Positions 35,249 to 44,455 of a DNA stretch of 64,000 bases are shown here, piece by piece. The stretch is from the NCBI GenBank assembly GCA_035534995.1, contig DATLQX010000141.1, positions 1-64,000 on the forward strand, given 5' to 3'. The notes beneath the pieces are model-generated. The model did no database searches. It was not told the origin of the DNA and worked only from the letters and a program-made list of their open reading frames with translations. This stretch comes from JANWHV01 sp035534995 (lineage in GTDB: Bacteria > Chloroflexota > UBA5177 > JANWHV01). Each line of letters starts with the position of its first letter. The stretch's first letter is position 1. Made by a program: the position numbers and the translations under genes.

Positions 35249-36217
35249 ATGTTCAACGATGCACGGCTCCGTCTCACCCTATGGTACCTGGCTATTCTCG
35301 GTGCCATTGTCGCCATGCTCAGTCTGGTCATCTACCGGATCCTGCTCAGCCTCCAGGACAGTGAACTGCGCGCCCTCGGGACGACGCAACGCCACGGCAT
35401 CGCCGGGCTGTTCGCGCGTGACGAGGGAACCCTGGTGGTGCAGATTCTCGCTCTGGATGCCGGGGTTCTGATACTGGCCGCTCTTGGCGCCTATGTATTG
35501 GCGGGCCGCACCCTGACGCCCATTGAACAGGCGATGGATCGCCAGCAGCGCTTCGCTGCCGCCGCCTCCCATGAACTCCGCACCCCGCTGACCGTTTTGC
35601 GTGGCAGCATGGAGGTCGCGCTGCTCAATCCCCGCGCGCCGGAGGAGTATGAAAATATTCTTCGGCACGCGGCGGCCGAGGCAACCCGCATGGGCGAACT
35701 GGTGGCCGACCTACTGGCCCTGGCTCGCACCCAACACGATGGAGATCTGCTCTCGCGGGATCTCCTCGACCTGGGAGAGGTCGCGCGCGAGGCAGCGGAG
35801 AGCATCCGCCCACTGGCCGAACACAAGCGTCAGACTCTGGAAGTTAACCTGGATCGCTCGCTCCTGGTCCTGGGTGACGCCCTCAAGCTGCGCCAGATCG
35901 TGATCATTCTCCTCGACAATGCCGTGGCATACACTCCGGCGGCGGGCGTCATTCAACTCACTGGGCGGCGTGAGCGCCACCATGTGCTGCTAGCGGTACG
36001 CGACAACGGCCATGGCATCGCGATGGAGCACCTGCCGCGCCTCTTCGAGCCATTTTACCGGGTGGACCCCGCGTGGAGCGGCGACGCCGCGCACACCGGC
36101 CTCGGTCTGGCCCTGGCGGCGTGGATTGCCCGCGCCCATCACGGCCAGATTGCCGTGGAAAGCCAGGTGCAAGTAGGGACGGTGTTCACCCTCAAACTTC
36201 CGGCGGTCACGGGCTGA
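35249..36217 (+). CDS. Sensor histidine kinase
   Basis: 322 residues: two transmembrane helices (about 10-33 and 70-87) with a short extracytoplasmic loop, no distinct HAMP motif, HisKA with H108 (AAASHELRTPLTVLRGSMEV), and HATPase_c with IVIILLDNAVAYTP, VRDNGHGIA and GLGLALAAWIA. It forms a two-component pair with the regulator before it. The small loop suggests sensing within or near the membrane. Confidence 0.92.
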   Translation: MFNDARLRLTLWYLAILGAIVAMLSLVIYRILLSLQDSELRALGTTQRHGIAGLFARDEGTLVVQILALDAGVLILAALGAYVLAGRTLTPIEQAMDRQQRFAAAASHELRTPLTVLRGSMEVALLNPRAPEEYENILRHAAAEATRMGELVADLLALARTQHDGDLLSRDLLDLGEVAREAAESIRPLAEHKRQTLEVNLDRSLLVLGDALKLRQIVIILLDNAVAYTPAAGVIQLTGRRERHHVLLAVRDNGHGIAMEHLPRLFEPFYRVDPAWSGDAAHTGLGLALAAWIARAHHGQIAVESQVQVGTVFTLKLPAVTG

Positions 36218-36349
36218 GTTTTTGCCAAAGCTACGCGCTAACGAGGATGCCACTACCATGGAATGTAGGTGCCGCTCCGGTGGTGGGCGCGTGGGCAATC
36301 CCGGGCCCGAGGAGAGGAACCCAATCCTGACCTGAAGGCAATACCGGGC

Positions 36350-37531
36350 ATGAGTTTCGCATCCAGGAATCAGATTATCTCGCTACTTCTGTCGGCGCTG
36401 GCCGTGGCCTGCCTGCTTGGTGTGTGGGGTTATAGTCACTTCACCGCTGGATCGGCTCACCGACCAGCCGCCGTGCCGGTCGTGCCGGCACCGCGCGCGA
36501 CGCCGGTTCCGGCACGGCAGGTGAAGACCGGGCGCACTCCCTCGGCCATGGAGGTCGATCCGGTGGACGGCCATGCGTTCGTCGCCGACCTCACCGACAA
36601 CACGGTCAGCATGTATGAGGTGCGTCATCTGAGACGAATAAAGGTGATCCCCGTGGGGCAGCGGCCGGTCAAACTTGAATACGATCAACGATCATCGCGC
36701 GTGTTCGTGGTCAATGAATCCGGCAACTCAGTCACGGTGTTGGCCGCGGCAACTGGACGGCTGATCGGTACGACGCCCGTGGGTCGGTCGCCCGAGACCG
36801 TCGCGGTGGACGAGGCAACCAATCGCGCTTTTGTCGCCAATTATGGCTCGGCCACCGTTTCGCTGCTTGACGCCACGACTGGAAAGCTGCTTCGTGCTGT
36901 TCCGGTTGGAACGGGACCAATTGCCGCCACCGCCGATCAGAGTCTCAACCGCGTGGTGGTGGTGAATCGGGGCAGCGTCGATACGGATCGCCAGCCGACT
37001 GGGGACAGTACCGCCGACATTCTCGATGGCCGCACGGGGGCAAGTCTCCGCGTCCTACGGGTGGGAACTTACGCCTCGGCAGTGCAGATCGACGAAACCA
37101 CCCACCGCGCCTATGTCGCGAATTATGGCAGCGACTCGGTCAGCATGATCGACTTAGTACACAATACCGTGGTTGCTACCATGCCGGTGGGAAAGCATCC
37201 CTCGGCGCTCGGAATCGCCCAGGCTGCCGGCCATGTGTTCGTGACGAACTTCGGGGCCAACACGGTCAGCATGCTGAACGCCAGGAGCGGCGGCGTGTCG
37301 CGCGAAATTGGAGTGGGCGCCGGACCATGGACCATTGAAGTGGACGCGCGTGGTCATGCCTATGTGTCCGAGACCGCCACCGGGAGGGTGGCGGTCCTGG
37401 ATACGGTACGCGGCGTGGTCACCCGCACCGTGGCGACGGGGGAGTCCCCCTCCGAGGTTGGGGTAGATGATCGAACGGGTCAGGTGTTCGTCGTCAATAC
37501 GCGGAGCAATTCGATCAGTGTTATCGATTAG
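36350..37531 (+). CDS. Membrane-anchored or secreted YVTN-repeat propeller protein
   Basis: 393 residues: an N-terminal hydrophobic helix (IISLLLSALAVACLLGVWGY), a Pro-rich spacer, and eight or more YVTN blades of the form VDPVDGHAFVADLTDNTVSM and HRAYVANYGSDSVSMIDLVH. Propellers of this kind bind partners or surfaces outside the cell; no catalytic site. Its stop overlaps the convergent chemoreceptor gene by four bases. It may be in the same run as the preceding two-component genes (132-base gap). Confidence 0.82.
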   Translation: MSFASRNQIISLLLSALAVACLLGVWGYSHFTAGSAHRPAAVPVVPAPRATPVPARQVKTGRTPSAMEVDPVDGHAFVADLTDNTVSMYEVRHLRRIKVIPVGQRPVKLEYDQRSSRVFVVNESGNSVTVLAAATGRLIGTTPVGRSPETVAVDEATNRAFVANYGSATVSLLDATTGKLLRAVPVGTGPIAATADQSLNRVVVVNRGSVDTDRQPTGDSTADILDGRTGASLRVLRVGTYASAVQIDETTHRAYVANYGSDSVSMIDLVHNTVVATMPVGKHPSALGIAQAAGHVFVTNFGANTVSMLNARSGGVSREIGVGAGPWTIEVDARGHAYVSETATGRVAVLDTVRGVVTRTVATGESPSEVGVDDRTGQVFVVNTRSNSISVID

Positions 37532-39630
37532 CTCGCTTTCCGCCGGATCGATCTCGGCGCTTGCGGCTCGGCGGCAATCGGTTGAGTCTGGAGGACGAAC
37601 TGGTGAATGGCCGCGTCCAGTCCGGCCGCCAGTTGGGACAATTCCTGGGCGCCGCCCGCAATCTCCCGGACCCCGGCCGTCTGCTCCGCCAGCGCGGATG
37701 TCGCGTCGGCGGCCCCAGCCACCGTGCTGGCGCTGAGTTGAGCGATGCCGCTTATCGCGGAAGTGGCCTGGCTGGTGCCTTCACGCATGGCCTGGGCGGC
37801 CTCGGCCGTGGAAGCCGCCACGCTCGCCACCGCGCCGGCAGCGCCATTGACCGCGGCGACCCGTTGGGTCATGTGATCGATCGCCCGCCCGATGCCGCCT
37901 GCCTGGGTGCTGGTTTGCTCCACCACTCCCAGAATGCTCTGGAGGGCTGAACGTGCCTGACGGCCCAACACGGTGCTCTTCTCGACCTCCTGGCTGCCCA
38001 CTTGCATGGCGGTCACCACCAGACCAACCTGGTCCTGGATCGCCGCGATCCGTTGAGTGATCCCCCGTGTCTCGTTGCTTGCCCGCTCCGCCAGTTTCCG
38101 CACCTCACTGGCAACTACCGTAAAGCCCTTCCCGTGCTCTCCCGCCCTGGCTGCTTCGATGGCGGCGTTGAGGGCGAGCAGATTGGTTTGGGCGGCGATA
38201 TCGTCGATGGCGGCGACGATGACCCCGATCTCCTTGCTGCTTCTCCCCAGGGCCTCAACTTGCTCGACCCCATGAAGCACGGCGGTTCGCACGCCGTCAA
38301 TGCTGTGAATCGTCTCATCGACGGCGACCCCGCCCTGACGCGCGGTGACCGCGGCGGTACTGGCGGCATCGATCACTGCTTGCACATCGCCGGTCGTACG
38401 CGCCAATGCGTCCCGCAACTCAGCCACCACCTCGTCCACATGGCCGAGGGCTTTTCGTTGTTCCAGCGTACCGCTCGCCACCAGGGAAACAGTAGCGGCC
38501 AGATCATCCATGCGGCCTGCCGTGTCAGCCGCCCGGTCGCGCTGACTCTCCGCGTCGCCGGCAACCGAGTCAATGGCGTGGGTGATGCGAGCACTTGTGT
38601 GATTCATCCGCTCGGTAGTGCTGGACAGCGCGGACGCCTTCTCCGCCACCTGAGTAGCGGATCGTGCTACCTGGCCGACCAACTGGCGCAAGTTGGCCAG
38701 CATGGTGGCGAAGGCCCGGCCCAGGTTGTCTTGCTCACTCTGCGGCTCGATCTCACCAGTAAGGTCGCCATCCGCGATGGCATCAGCCACCCCCACCAGC
38801 GCTTGTTGGTGTCCCACGATGGCGCGGAAGGAACGTGCTACCTCGCCCACCTCATCCCCGGTCTCCCGCGTGGGGAGGAGTCCATCGACCGCCGTATCTC
38901 CGTGGGCCAGGCGTTTGGCCGCGTTTGTGATGCTCTGCAATGGGCGGACGATGCTGTTTGCCAATCCGAGACCCAAGATCAGGCTGAGCAAGGCCAACAC
39001 GCCGAGGCCGATAATCAGGGCCGTGAAGGTACGGTTATAGGTGTCTTGGGACGACTGATAGAGATCGTTCCCGTGGTACTGTTGAGCGCCCATCAAGCGA
39101 TAGGTGATGTCGAGCAGGGTATCCAGGCGATCGTTAAAGAGGGTGGTCAGGCCGTCGATGGCCTGTTGGTGGCCCTGCCGCGACGCCAGGCTCTCGCTGA
39201 GCATGCCGTTCCGCACGGTGAGAAAGTTTTGCCAGGCAGTCGGCCACTTGGCGAGCAGTTGTTGTTGGTCGGCGTCGCCGGCGTGCAGTTGGTAGGCCGC
39301 GATCCCGCGCGACATGGCGTCGTCGAGGGTCGAGATCTCCGCTTGCACGGCCAGGTGGAGAATCTTCAGACCATCGCCCAGACCCTGACCGGCCCGAACC
39401 GTGGCATCCTGGGGTCTGGGAGTCAGGACAAATTGCGTCACCAACTGCCGCATCTGGTCCAGGTTCTCGCTGACCTGGGCCAGGGCAATGGTTGGGGCCA
39501 GGCGCTCGCGGTAGAGGACCGTCGAATTGGAATTGTTCGCGCGGAGGGCGGCGATGGCGACCAGGCAGAGGACAACCACGGGGAGGAAGATTCCGGCATT
39601 GCCGGCCAGCATCTTGCTTCGTAATTTCAT
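37528..39630 (-). CDS. Methyl-accepting chemotaxis protein
   Basis: 700 residues: TM1 near the N-terminus, a helical periplasmic sensor of about 180 residues, TM2 (TFTALIIGLGVLALLSLILG) followed by HAMP, and a long cytoplasmic coiled coil with the CheA/CheW-contacting tip IAAQTNLLALNAAIEAARAG, then EHGKGFTVVASEVRKLA. No che genes are present in the window except the CheB/CheR-kinase fusion. Its ATG overlaps the stop of the cupredoxin gene upstream by four bases (ATGA), so the two are translationally coupled and probably work together. Confidence 0.92.
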   Translation of the reverse strand: MKLRSKMLAGNAGIFLPVVVLCLVAIAALRANNSNSTVLYRERLAPTIALAQVSENLDQMRQLVTQFVLTPRPQDATVRAGQGLGDGLKILHLAVQAEISTLDDAMSRGIAAYQLHAGDADQQQLLAKWPTAWQNFLTVRNGMLSESLASRQGHQQAIDGLTTLFNDRLDTLLDITYRLMGAQQYHGNDLYQSSQDTYNRTFTALIIGLGVLALLSLILGLGLANSIVRPLQSITNAAKRLAHGDTAVDGLLPTRETGDEVGEVARSFRAIVGHQQALVGVADAIADGDLTGEIEPQSEQDNLGRAFATMLANLRQLVGQVARSATQVAEKASALSSTTERMNHTSARITHAIDSVAGDAESQRDRAADTAGRMDDLAATVSLVASGTLEQRKALGHVDEVVAELRDALARTTGDVQAVIDAASTAAVTARQGGVAVDETIHSIDGVRTAVLHGVEQVEALGRSSKEIGVIVAAIDDIAAQTNLLALNAAIEAARAGEHGKGFTVVASEVRKLAERASNETRGITQRIAAIQDQVGLVVTAMQVGSQEVEKSTVLGRQARSALQSILGVVEQTSTQAGGIGRAIDHMTQRVAAVNGAAGAVASVAASTAEAAQAMREGTSQATSAISGIAQLSASTVAGAADATSALAEQTAGVREIAGGAQELSQLAAGLDAAIHQFVLQTQPIAAEPQAPRSIRRKAS

Positions 39631-40439
39631 GATACCACCAAAATCCACGCTTCCATGGGATCGCGGTCAGGGTAGCCGGACGCGCTGTCGTCCCGCGGGA
39701 CCACGACATTCCAGCCGCCCATCTGGCCGATTACGCGTGTATGAATGGAACAGTAAATGTGGTAGAGACCGGGCGCGGTAAACGTGACCTGCCTTGTGGC
39801 GCCGCCGATCCCTGGCTCCCCGACCGTGCCCAGCACCTCGAAGGCGGCCCCGGTTGGATCGTTGGGGTCGGTCACCATGTTATGCGCGTCGGAGTCGCCG
39901 TTGTGAAGCAGTACACTCCCACCCACGTGGATCACCGCCGCGTGCGGAGACATGAGGTCATGGAGCGCGGGCACGTGGATCGCGCTGTCGTAGGGAATGC
40001 CCGCGTTGCCGGGTACATAGATCCATCCCTGCAGCGGCAGATCCTGTGATGGCGCGTTAGGCAGCGAGTTGACCACGTCGTTATCGGCCTGGTAGTCGAT
40101 AACATGGGCGGTGGATCCGTCAAAATAATGATAGAGGCCCGGCGTGGTCAGGGTGAGGGACGCGCTCCCGCCGCTCGGCACTGACAGCGAGAATTGGGCC
40201 GGATCATGCGGAGCGGCGGTAAGTTGGAGCGTCTGGGCCATCGCATTGGTGAACTCAATCGACTGGCCTGGCTTGGCCAGGGCCACTCTAGGGGTGAAGG
40301 CCGGGGTCGCGGCTGATACCTGAATGGTTATCGGCGCGGCCTGGGTGACGCCGGGATGCAGCCACACGAGGCTGATTGCGGTTAGGGGTATGAGTACCGC
40401 CAGAACAAGGAGCAAGCGAACCGATAGCTTTCGGGGCAT
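39627..40439 (-). CDS. Secreted double-cupredoxin protein
   Basis: 270 residues with a signal anchor (LLLVLAVLIPLTAISLVWL) and two cupredoxin domains. The second has a type 1 copper site: His in GDSDAHNMV, then Cys, His and Met in YHIYCSIHTRVIGQMGGW. The first domain (about 40-115) ends in YHYFDGSTAHVID without the Cys, so it probably lacks copper. It may be an electron carrier or a copper-binding sensor partner for the chemoreceptor encoded next, to which it is translationally coupled. Confidence 0.78.
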   Translation of the reverse strand: MPRKLSVRLLLVLAVLIPLTAISLVWLHPGVTQAAPITIQVSAATPAFTPRVALAKPGQSIEFTNAMAQTLQLTAAPHDPAQFSLSVPSGGSASLTLTTPGLYHYFDGSTAHVIDYQADNDVVNSLPNAPSQDLPLQGWIYVPGNAGIPYDSAIHVPALHDLMSPHAAVIHVGGSVLLHNGDSDAHNMVTDPNDPTGAAFEVLGTVGEPGIGGATRQVTFTAPGLYHIYCSIHTRVIGQMGGWNVVVPRDDSASGYPDRDPMEAWILVVS

Positions 40440-40833
40440 CGGCTATCCAATCCGAGAATACGCGACCGCACCAGTTTCTGGTTCTTGGCTCGCGCCTTTT
40501 CTCACAGTAATCTTTCGGCGTGATGTCCGGAAACTAGAGACATATCTTGAGACAACACACACCAGGACGCTCACGACACGGCCGTTTCGGCGGACAGCTT
40601 CGGGTTTCGCGGACAACCGGCCGGTACTAGCCCTGTTCGTCGCGTGTATCACCCGATTGGCGGATGAACCAGCGCCCCCTGAGGAGCAATGTAGAGACAA
40701 GGACGACGCCCAGGTGCCGGCCCCTCGATGGCACGTTCTCGTGATCATGCCGGCGGCCAGGAAACACAATCCGGCCGGCGACCGTACGCACCGCCTGAAG
40801 GAACCGTCCACGACAGTTCGATAGGAGCTCAGA
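40440..40833. other. 394-base gap between divergent genes, nothing recognised
   Basis: I see no gene, tRNA or strong promoter. A small perfect dyad CCAGTTTCTGG (40471-40481) lies 32 bases upstream of the cupredoxin start. Promoters for the cupredoxin-chemoreceptor pair and for the Rieske gene must be here but cannot be picked with confidence. Confidence 0.5.
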
Positions 40834-41688
40834 ATGCCGAAGATCAGTACCGATCGGGTGGTGGAAAGTCTTCCCTGGCTGGACAGCGTGGCGTCCGTCC
40901 TGGCAAAGGCTCTGGCGCCCATCCTGGGGCCGGAAGGAGACGCTCGGGTGAAGGACGCGCTCTATGGCACCTGGCTTGGTCATCCATTGCACCCGGCGCT
41001 CGTCTCGATGCCGATCGGTTTCTGGACCTCCACGGCTGTGCTCGATCTGTGTGGTAGGGAAGCAGAGGCCGATCTGACCCTTCAGCTGGGCTTGCTCAGT
41101 GCCCTGGGGGCGGCGGCATCAGGTGCCGCGCAATGGCAGGACACGCAGGATATGGTCAAGCCGAGGCGACTGGGCGCCCTTCACGCCACGCTCAACCTGG
41201 CCGCTGTAGCGGTGTACGGTACGTCCTGGTGGTTACGCGCGCAGGGCTCTCGGAAGGCTGGGGTCGCGGTCGCGATGGCCGGCCTCTCAATGGTGAACGT
41301 CTCGGGATGGCTGGGTGGTGACCTGGCGTACGTCCTGGGCCTGGGGGTGAATCGCGCCGCCTTTGAACCGCCCCTTACGGACTGGGTAGACGTTTTGGCC
41401 GACGCGGAGATTGAGGAAGGAGGCAAGGCGCGCATTGAGGCCAACGGAGTTCCTATTCTGCTCTCCCGCCGGGAGGGAAAGGTATGGGCCATCGCCGCGA
41501 CCTGCACCCATCTCGGGGGACCATTGGCGGACGGGACCGTGGAAGGGGACACTGTCACCTGCCCATGGCACGGGTCAACCTTCGACCTACGCGATGGCAG
41601 TGTAGTTCACGGCCCGGCCACCATTCCGCAGACCTGTTTTCGGGTCCAGGTGCGGAATGGGCGAATCGCGGTACGCTCGGAGGCATAG
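40834..41688 (+). CDS. DUF2231 membrane domain fused to a Rieske [2Fe-2S] domain
   Basis: 284 residues: an N-terminal DUF2231 unit with about four helices (starting GTWLGHPLHPALVSMPIGFW) and a C-terminal Rieske domain with cluster ligands C224 and H226 (ATCTHLGG), C243 and H246 (CPWHGSTF). The fusion is a recurrent but poorly characterised membrane redox protein. No cytochrome or quinone-complex genes are adjacent. GATAGGAGC precedes the ATG. Confidence 0.88.
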   Translation: MPKISTDRVVESLPWLDSVASVLAKALAPILGPEGDARVKDALYGTWLGHPLHPALVSMPIGFWTSTAVLDLCGREAEADLTLQLGLLSALGAAASGAAQWQDTQDMVKPRRLGALHATLNLAAVAVYGTSWWLRAQGSRKAGVAVAMAGLSMVNVSGWLGGDLAYVLGLGVNRAAFEPPLTDWVDVLADAEIEEGGKARIEANGVPILLSRREGKVWAIAATCTHLGGPLADGTVEGDTVTCPWHGSTFDLRDGSVVHGPATIPQTCFRVQVRNGRIAVRSEA

Positions 41689-41804
41689 CCGGTCCCTACG
41701 TTCCACGGCGGCGCCGGGCCGGTCGTGACCGGCAGGCGTTCGCGACCCGCGACGGACCAACGCCGGGCTCACATCTTCGTGGCCGCTTGGGGAGGCGACC
41801 TTTG

Positions 41805-42656
41805 GTGAGAAGCATTCCGCGGATCATCCTGGCCGGACTTCTGGCGGGAATGGTCCTCACGGCCGCTCCGCATCGCTCGACCCAGGGCGCGGGGATGCTC
41901 CAGATCCTGGCCTCGGTTGGAGGCCAGCCGGATGACATCACGATAGGCGCTCTCGGCGGTCTACTTTGGGGCGATCTCGCGCATGGGACCATTCGTAAAC
42001 TCGTCGGTGGACGCACGACGACGGTAGTCCGTGGTCTCTCCGTGCCGGAAGGAATCGTGGTTCTCCCATCAGGATCCCTGGTGGTTGCCGAGCAAGGGAA
42101 GGACCGGGTGGTCCATGTCGCTCGGAACGGAACCAGCAGTATCCTCTACCCGCTGCGTCCAGTGCCCGGTCAGGATGGAGTCGATGGGATCGGTCGAGAC
42201 CCACGAACCGGTGACCTGTTGATCCCGGACTCGCCGCGCGGAATGGTCCTGGACCTCAGTCCTGATGGACGGCACGTCCGCGTGATCGCGCGGGGGCTTG
42301 GCCGCCCGGTTGACGCGGCGGTCGACCGGCGTGGTGACGTTCTGGTTCCGGACGAAACCCTGGGGACACTCGTAGTCATCACCCCCGGAGGGCGTATCTC
42401 CCGGGAGGGAACATTCCTCACCCCGGATGATGTCGCGGTGGACCATGCGGGGCGGGTATGGATCACCACGCTCGGCGATGGCGGTTTGTGGACTATCGAC
42501 CCCGGTACAACCACTCCCAGGCGCGTGGTCGAGGGCCTGGCCGACCCCCAGGGCCTCACCCTCGACCGCTGCGGCGACCCCATCATCGTCGACCAGACTA
42601 CCGCCTATATCGTGCGCTGGCTGCTCACTCCCGCCTCGGCGCGCTGTCCGATCTGA
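41805..42656 (+). CDS. Secreted NHL/SMP-30-like beta-propeller protein
   Basis: About 283 residues: signal segment (IPRIILAGLLAGMVLTAAPH), then repeated propeller strands such as GLSVPEGIVVLPSGSLVVAE, RDPRTGDLLIPDS, RPVDAAVDRRGDVLVPDE, TPDDVAVDHAGRVWITT. No catalytic residues of gluconolactonase could be confirmed. GGAGG nine bases before the GTG at 41805 is the best start. Confidence 0.72.
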   Translation: MRSIPRIILAGLLAGMVLTAAPHRSTQGAGMLQILASVGGQPDDITIGALGGLLWGDLAHGTIRKLVGGRTTTVVRGLSVPEGIVVLPSGSLVVAEQGKDRVVHVARNGTSSILYPLRPVPGQDGVDGIGRDPRTGDLLIPDSPRGMVLDLSPDGRHVRVIARGLGRPVDAAVDRRGDVLVPDETLGTLVVITPGGRISREGTFLTPDDVAVDHAGRVWITTLGDGGLWTIDPGTTTPRRVVEGLADPQGLTLDRCGDPIIVDQTTAYIVRWLLTPASARCPI

Positions 42657-42715
42657 TCGGGGTCTGGGAGCGTGTGTCTCCAAACCCGCCGGCGTTCCCC
42701 TCTGGTTCCGGGTCG

Positions 42716-42751
42716 TCCGACTGATCGGTCCGATCCGACCGATCAGTCGGA
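42716..42751. terminator. 15-bp perfect hairpin after the NHL-propeller gene
   Basis: TCCGACTGATCGGTC (42716-42730), loop CGATCC, GACCGATCAGTCGGA (42737-42751). It could end transcription of the upstream gene, though without a T-run. The dispersed 17-mer at 42723-42739 is part of it. The rest of the 382-base gap to 43038 carries a 25-bp repeat and a small REP-like hairpin (CCGGC-CTCA-GCCGG, 42889-42902). Confidence 0.55.
42723..42739 (+). repeat. Copy 2 of the dispersed 17-mer
   Basis: Identical to 12941-12957 in the same orientation. Confidence 0.7.
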
Positions 42752-42815
42752 TCGGGCTGATGAGCGTGAATCGCCAACACGCCGGTACCCGGATGGCGAT
42801 GCGTTACCGACGCAA

Positions 42816-42840
42816 GCGGGCCTGGCGACCCGCGCTCCTA
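42816..42840 (+). repeat. Third copy of the 25-bp repeat
   Basis: The exact reverse complement of 12788-12812, and identical to 12874-12898 except one base. Confidence 0.78.
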
Positions 42841-43038
42841 TGCCGTGTCGATCCTCGCACACCCGGCCGCGGCCGTCGTCCCTGCCATCCGGCCTCAGCC
42901 GGGGGCCTTAACCGCCGCGGGCCACCCTGGAAAGCTGGAGCCGGTTGACGGCAAGTGGTTCCGCGGGGCATCCTATGCCTACGAACGGCGCCGCGCGGTG
43001 TTGATGCCGCGAAGCAGGATGGAGAGAAGGCTGTTCAC

Positions 43039-44169
43039 ATGCGGACTCACCTTGCCCATATCTTTACCGGAGTCATTCTTGTTCTGACTCTGCTCGGGCC
43101 TCTCCCAGTCGCCGCGTCAGCACGCTCGGTTTCGCCGCCAAGCCGGCAGCAGTTCACTTACCTGGGCGCGTCTGGCCCAATCGTGAGCGGACGGCCAACT
43201 CGTATCCCCAGTTATACCCTCGCTTTCCCGCTTGGCTGGACCGCGCAGCCCTGGCCGGATACGCTCGCCGGTTATGGGCAGGTCGCTCTGCGCGCACCCG
43301 GGGGCGGCGCTATCGACCTGGTGATCCTGCCGCTGCGCCGGCATGGGCCCACGCTTGCCAATCTGATCAAACACGACCGCGCCTACTTCCCCAACGCGAT
43401 CCAGGACGCGATCAGCCTGCCACCTGGAAGAGCGATTCGTCTCTCGGGGACGCGCGGCGGCTCCGGGGTGGCAAACCAGATCCTGTACCTTGAGCGCCAC
43501 GGAGTAGTCTATCGCTTCTTCTCCGATCAACCGCTTGGTCCCGCTCAAGATACCGTGCTCGCGCCGCTCGCGGCCGGCCTTCACGTGCCGGCGGTGCCAG
43601 GCGCCCGCCCTGGTGTCTTTCCGCCCCCGCCCGTCTCGCCCGCGTCCGGATCGACCTGCTGCCACTGCCCGGCCCTGGGGCAGAGTTGGGGGAAGGTACT
43701 TACCCATGTTGACGGCATCCCCGTCTTTTCCAACGCCGGAGACATCGATAACGGCTGCAATGGCACCACGGGCACGCTCTATCAGTGCGTCGAGCTCGTG
43801 CAGCGCTACTACACCCTCCGCTGGGGCTACCCCGCGATTTGGGGCGGGGTCGGCGGCGCCGCCGACATGCCCACGCACCACCCGGCCGGGATCACGTTCA
43901 TTCCCAATGGCGGATCTCCGGGCCCAAGGGAGGGCGACGCCGTGGTGTTTTATGGTGGTTATTTTGGCCATGTCGCCCTGGTGCGGCACATCGACCGAAG
44001 CAAGGGCATAATTGATCTCGTGGAGGAGAATTGGTCGCCCACCGGGACGGCCAGCCTGACGATCTTTCCCGACAATACGATCGCCATCCGCGATAGCGCG
44101 TATGGGTCGTACACGGTGGCAGGCTGGTTGCATAGCACGTTGAATCATCCAACGTCCCCGAAGGACTGA
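43039..44169 (+). CDS. Secreted CHAP-domain amidase/peptidase
   Basis: About 376 residues: signal peptide (HIFTGVILVLTLLGPLPVAASA), an N-terminal region of unknown fold (to about residue 190), a Pro-rich spacer, then a CHAP domain with the catalytic Cys in LYQCVELVQRYY, the His in GYFGHVALVRHI and the following polar VEENWS. CHAP enzymes cleave peptidoglycan amide bonds. It might remodel its own wall or attack others. GAGAAGG precedes the ATG at 43039. Confidence 0.85.
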   Translation: MRTHLAHIFTGVILVLTLLGPLPVAASARSVSPPSRQQFTYLGASGPIVSGRPTRIPSYTLAFPLGWTAQPWPDTLAGYGQVALRAPGGGAIDLVILPLRRHGPTLANLIKHDRAYFPNAIQDAISLPPGRAIRLSGTRGGSGVANQILYLERHGVVYRFFSDQPLGPAQDTVLAPLAAGLHVPAVPGARPGVFPPPPVSPASGSTCCHCPALGQSWGKVLTHVDGIPVFSNAGDIDNGCNGTTGTLYQCVELVQRYYTLRWGYPAIWGGVGGAADMPTHHPAGITFIPNGGSPGPREGDAVVFYGGYFGHVALVRHIDRSKGIIDLVEENWSPTGTASLTIFPDNTIAIRDSAYGSYTVAGWLHSTLNHPTSPKD

Positions 44170-44455
44170 ACGCGGTCATCTCCAAATGCCGCGCGGCCGC
44201 CCTGGCGGGTAGCCTTCTTTCAAAAGGCAATCTTTACCGTGATCCTGACACTTTAGGGTCAGGTTCTTGAGCGCCCACTTGTCCCGATCGCTCCATCACG
44301 CCCTCCGGTTGTATGGCGATTGTCACGGTCTTGGCAGGGTGCTGTCCATGGTGGCCGCGGGTCTGCCGGCTCAGAATGGGATCAGTGGCGGACGCGGCTT
44401 CCGCCCACCCGCTGGCGGTTCGTCAGGTCGGAATCAATGATCGGAGAAACACCCT

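Noticed and set aside
38002..39624. 540-codon plus-strand frame opposite the chemoreceptor
   Set aside because: Opposite a clear MCP; composition is that of an antisense reading of its coiled coil.
44244..44263. Hairpin CCTGAC-N8-GTCAGG after the CHAP gene
   Set aside because: Six-base stem with a large loop and no T-run; weak. The 286-base gap shows nothing else.
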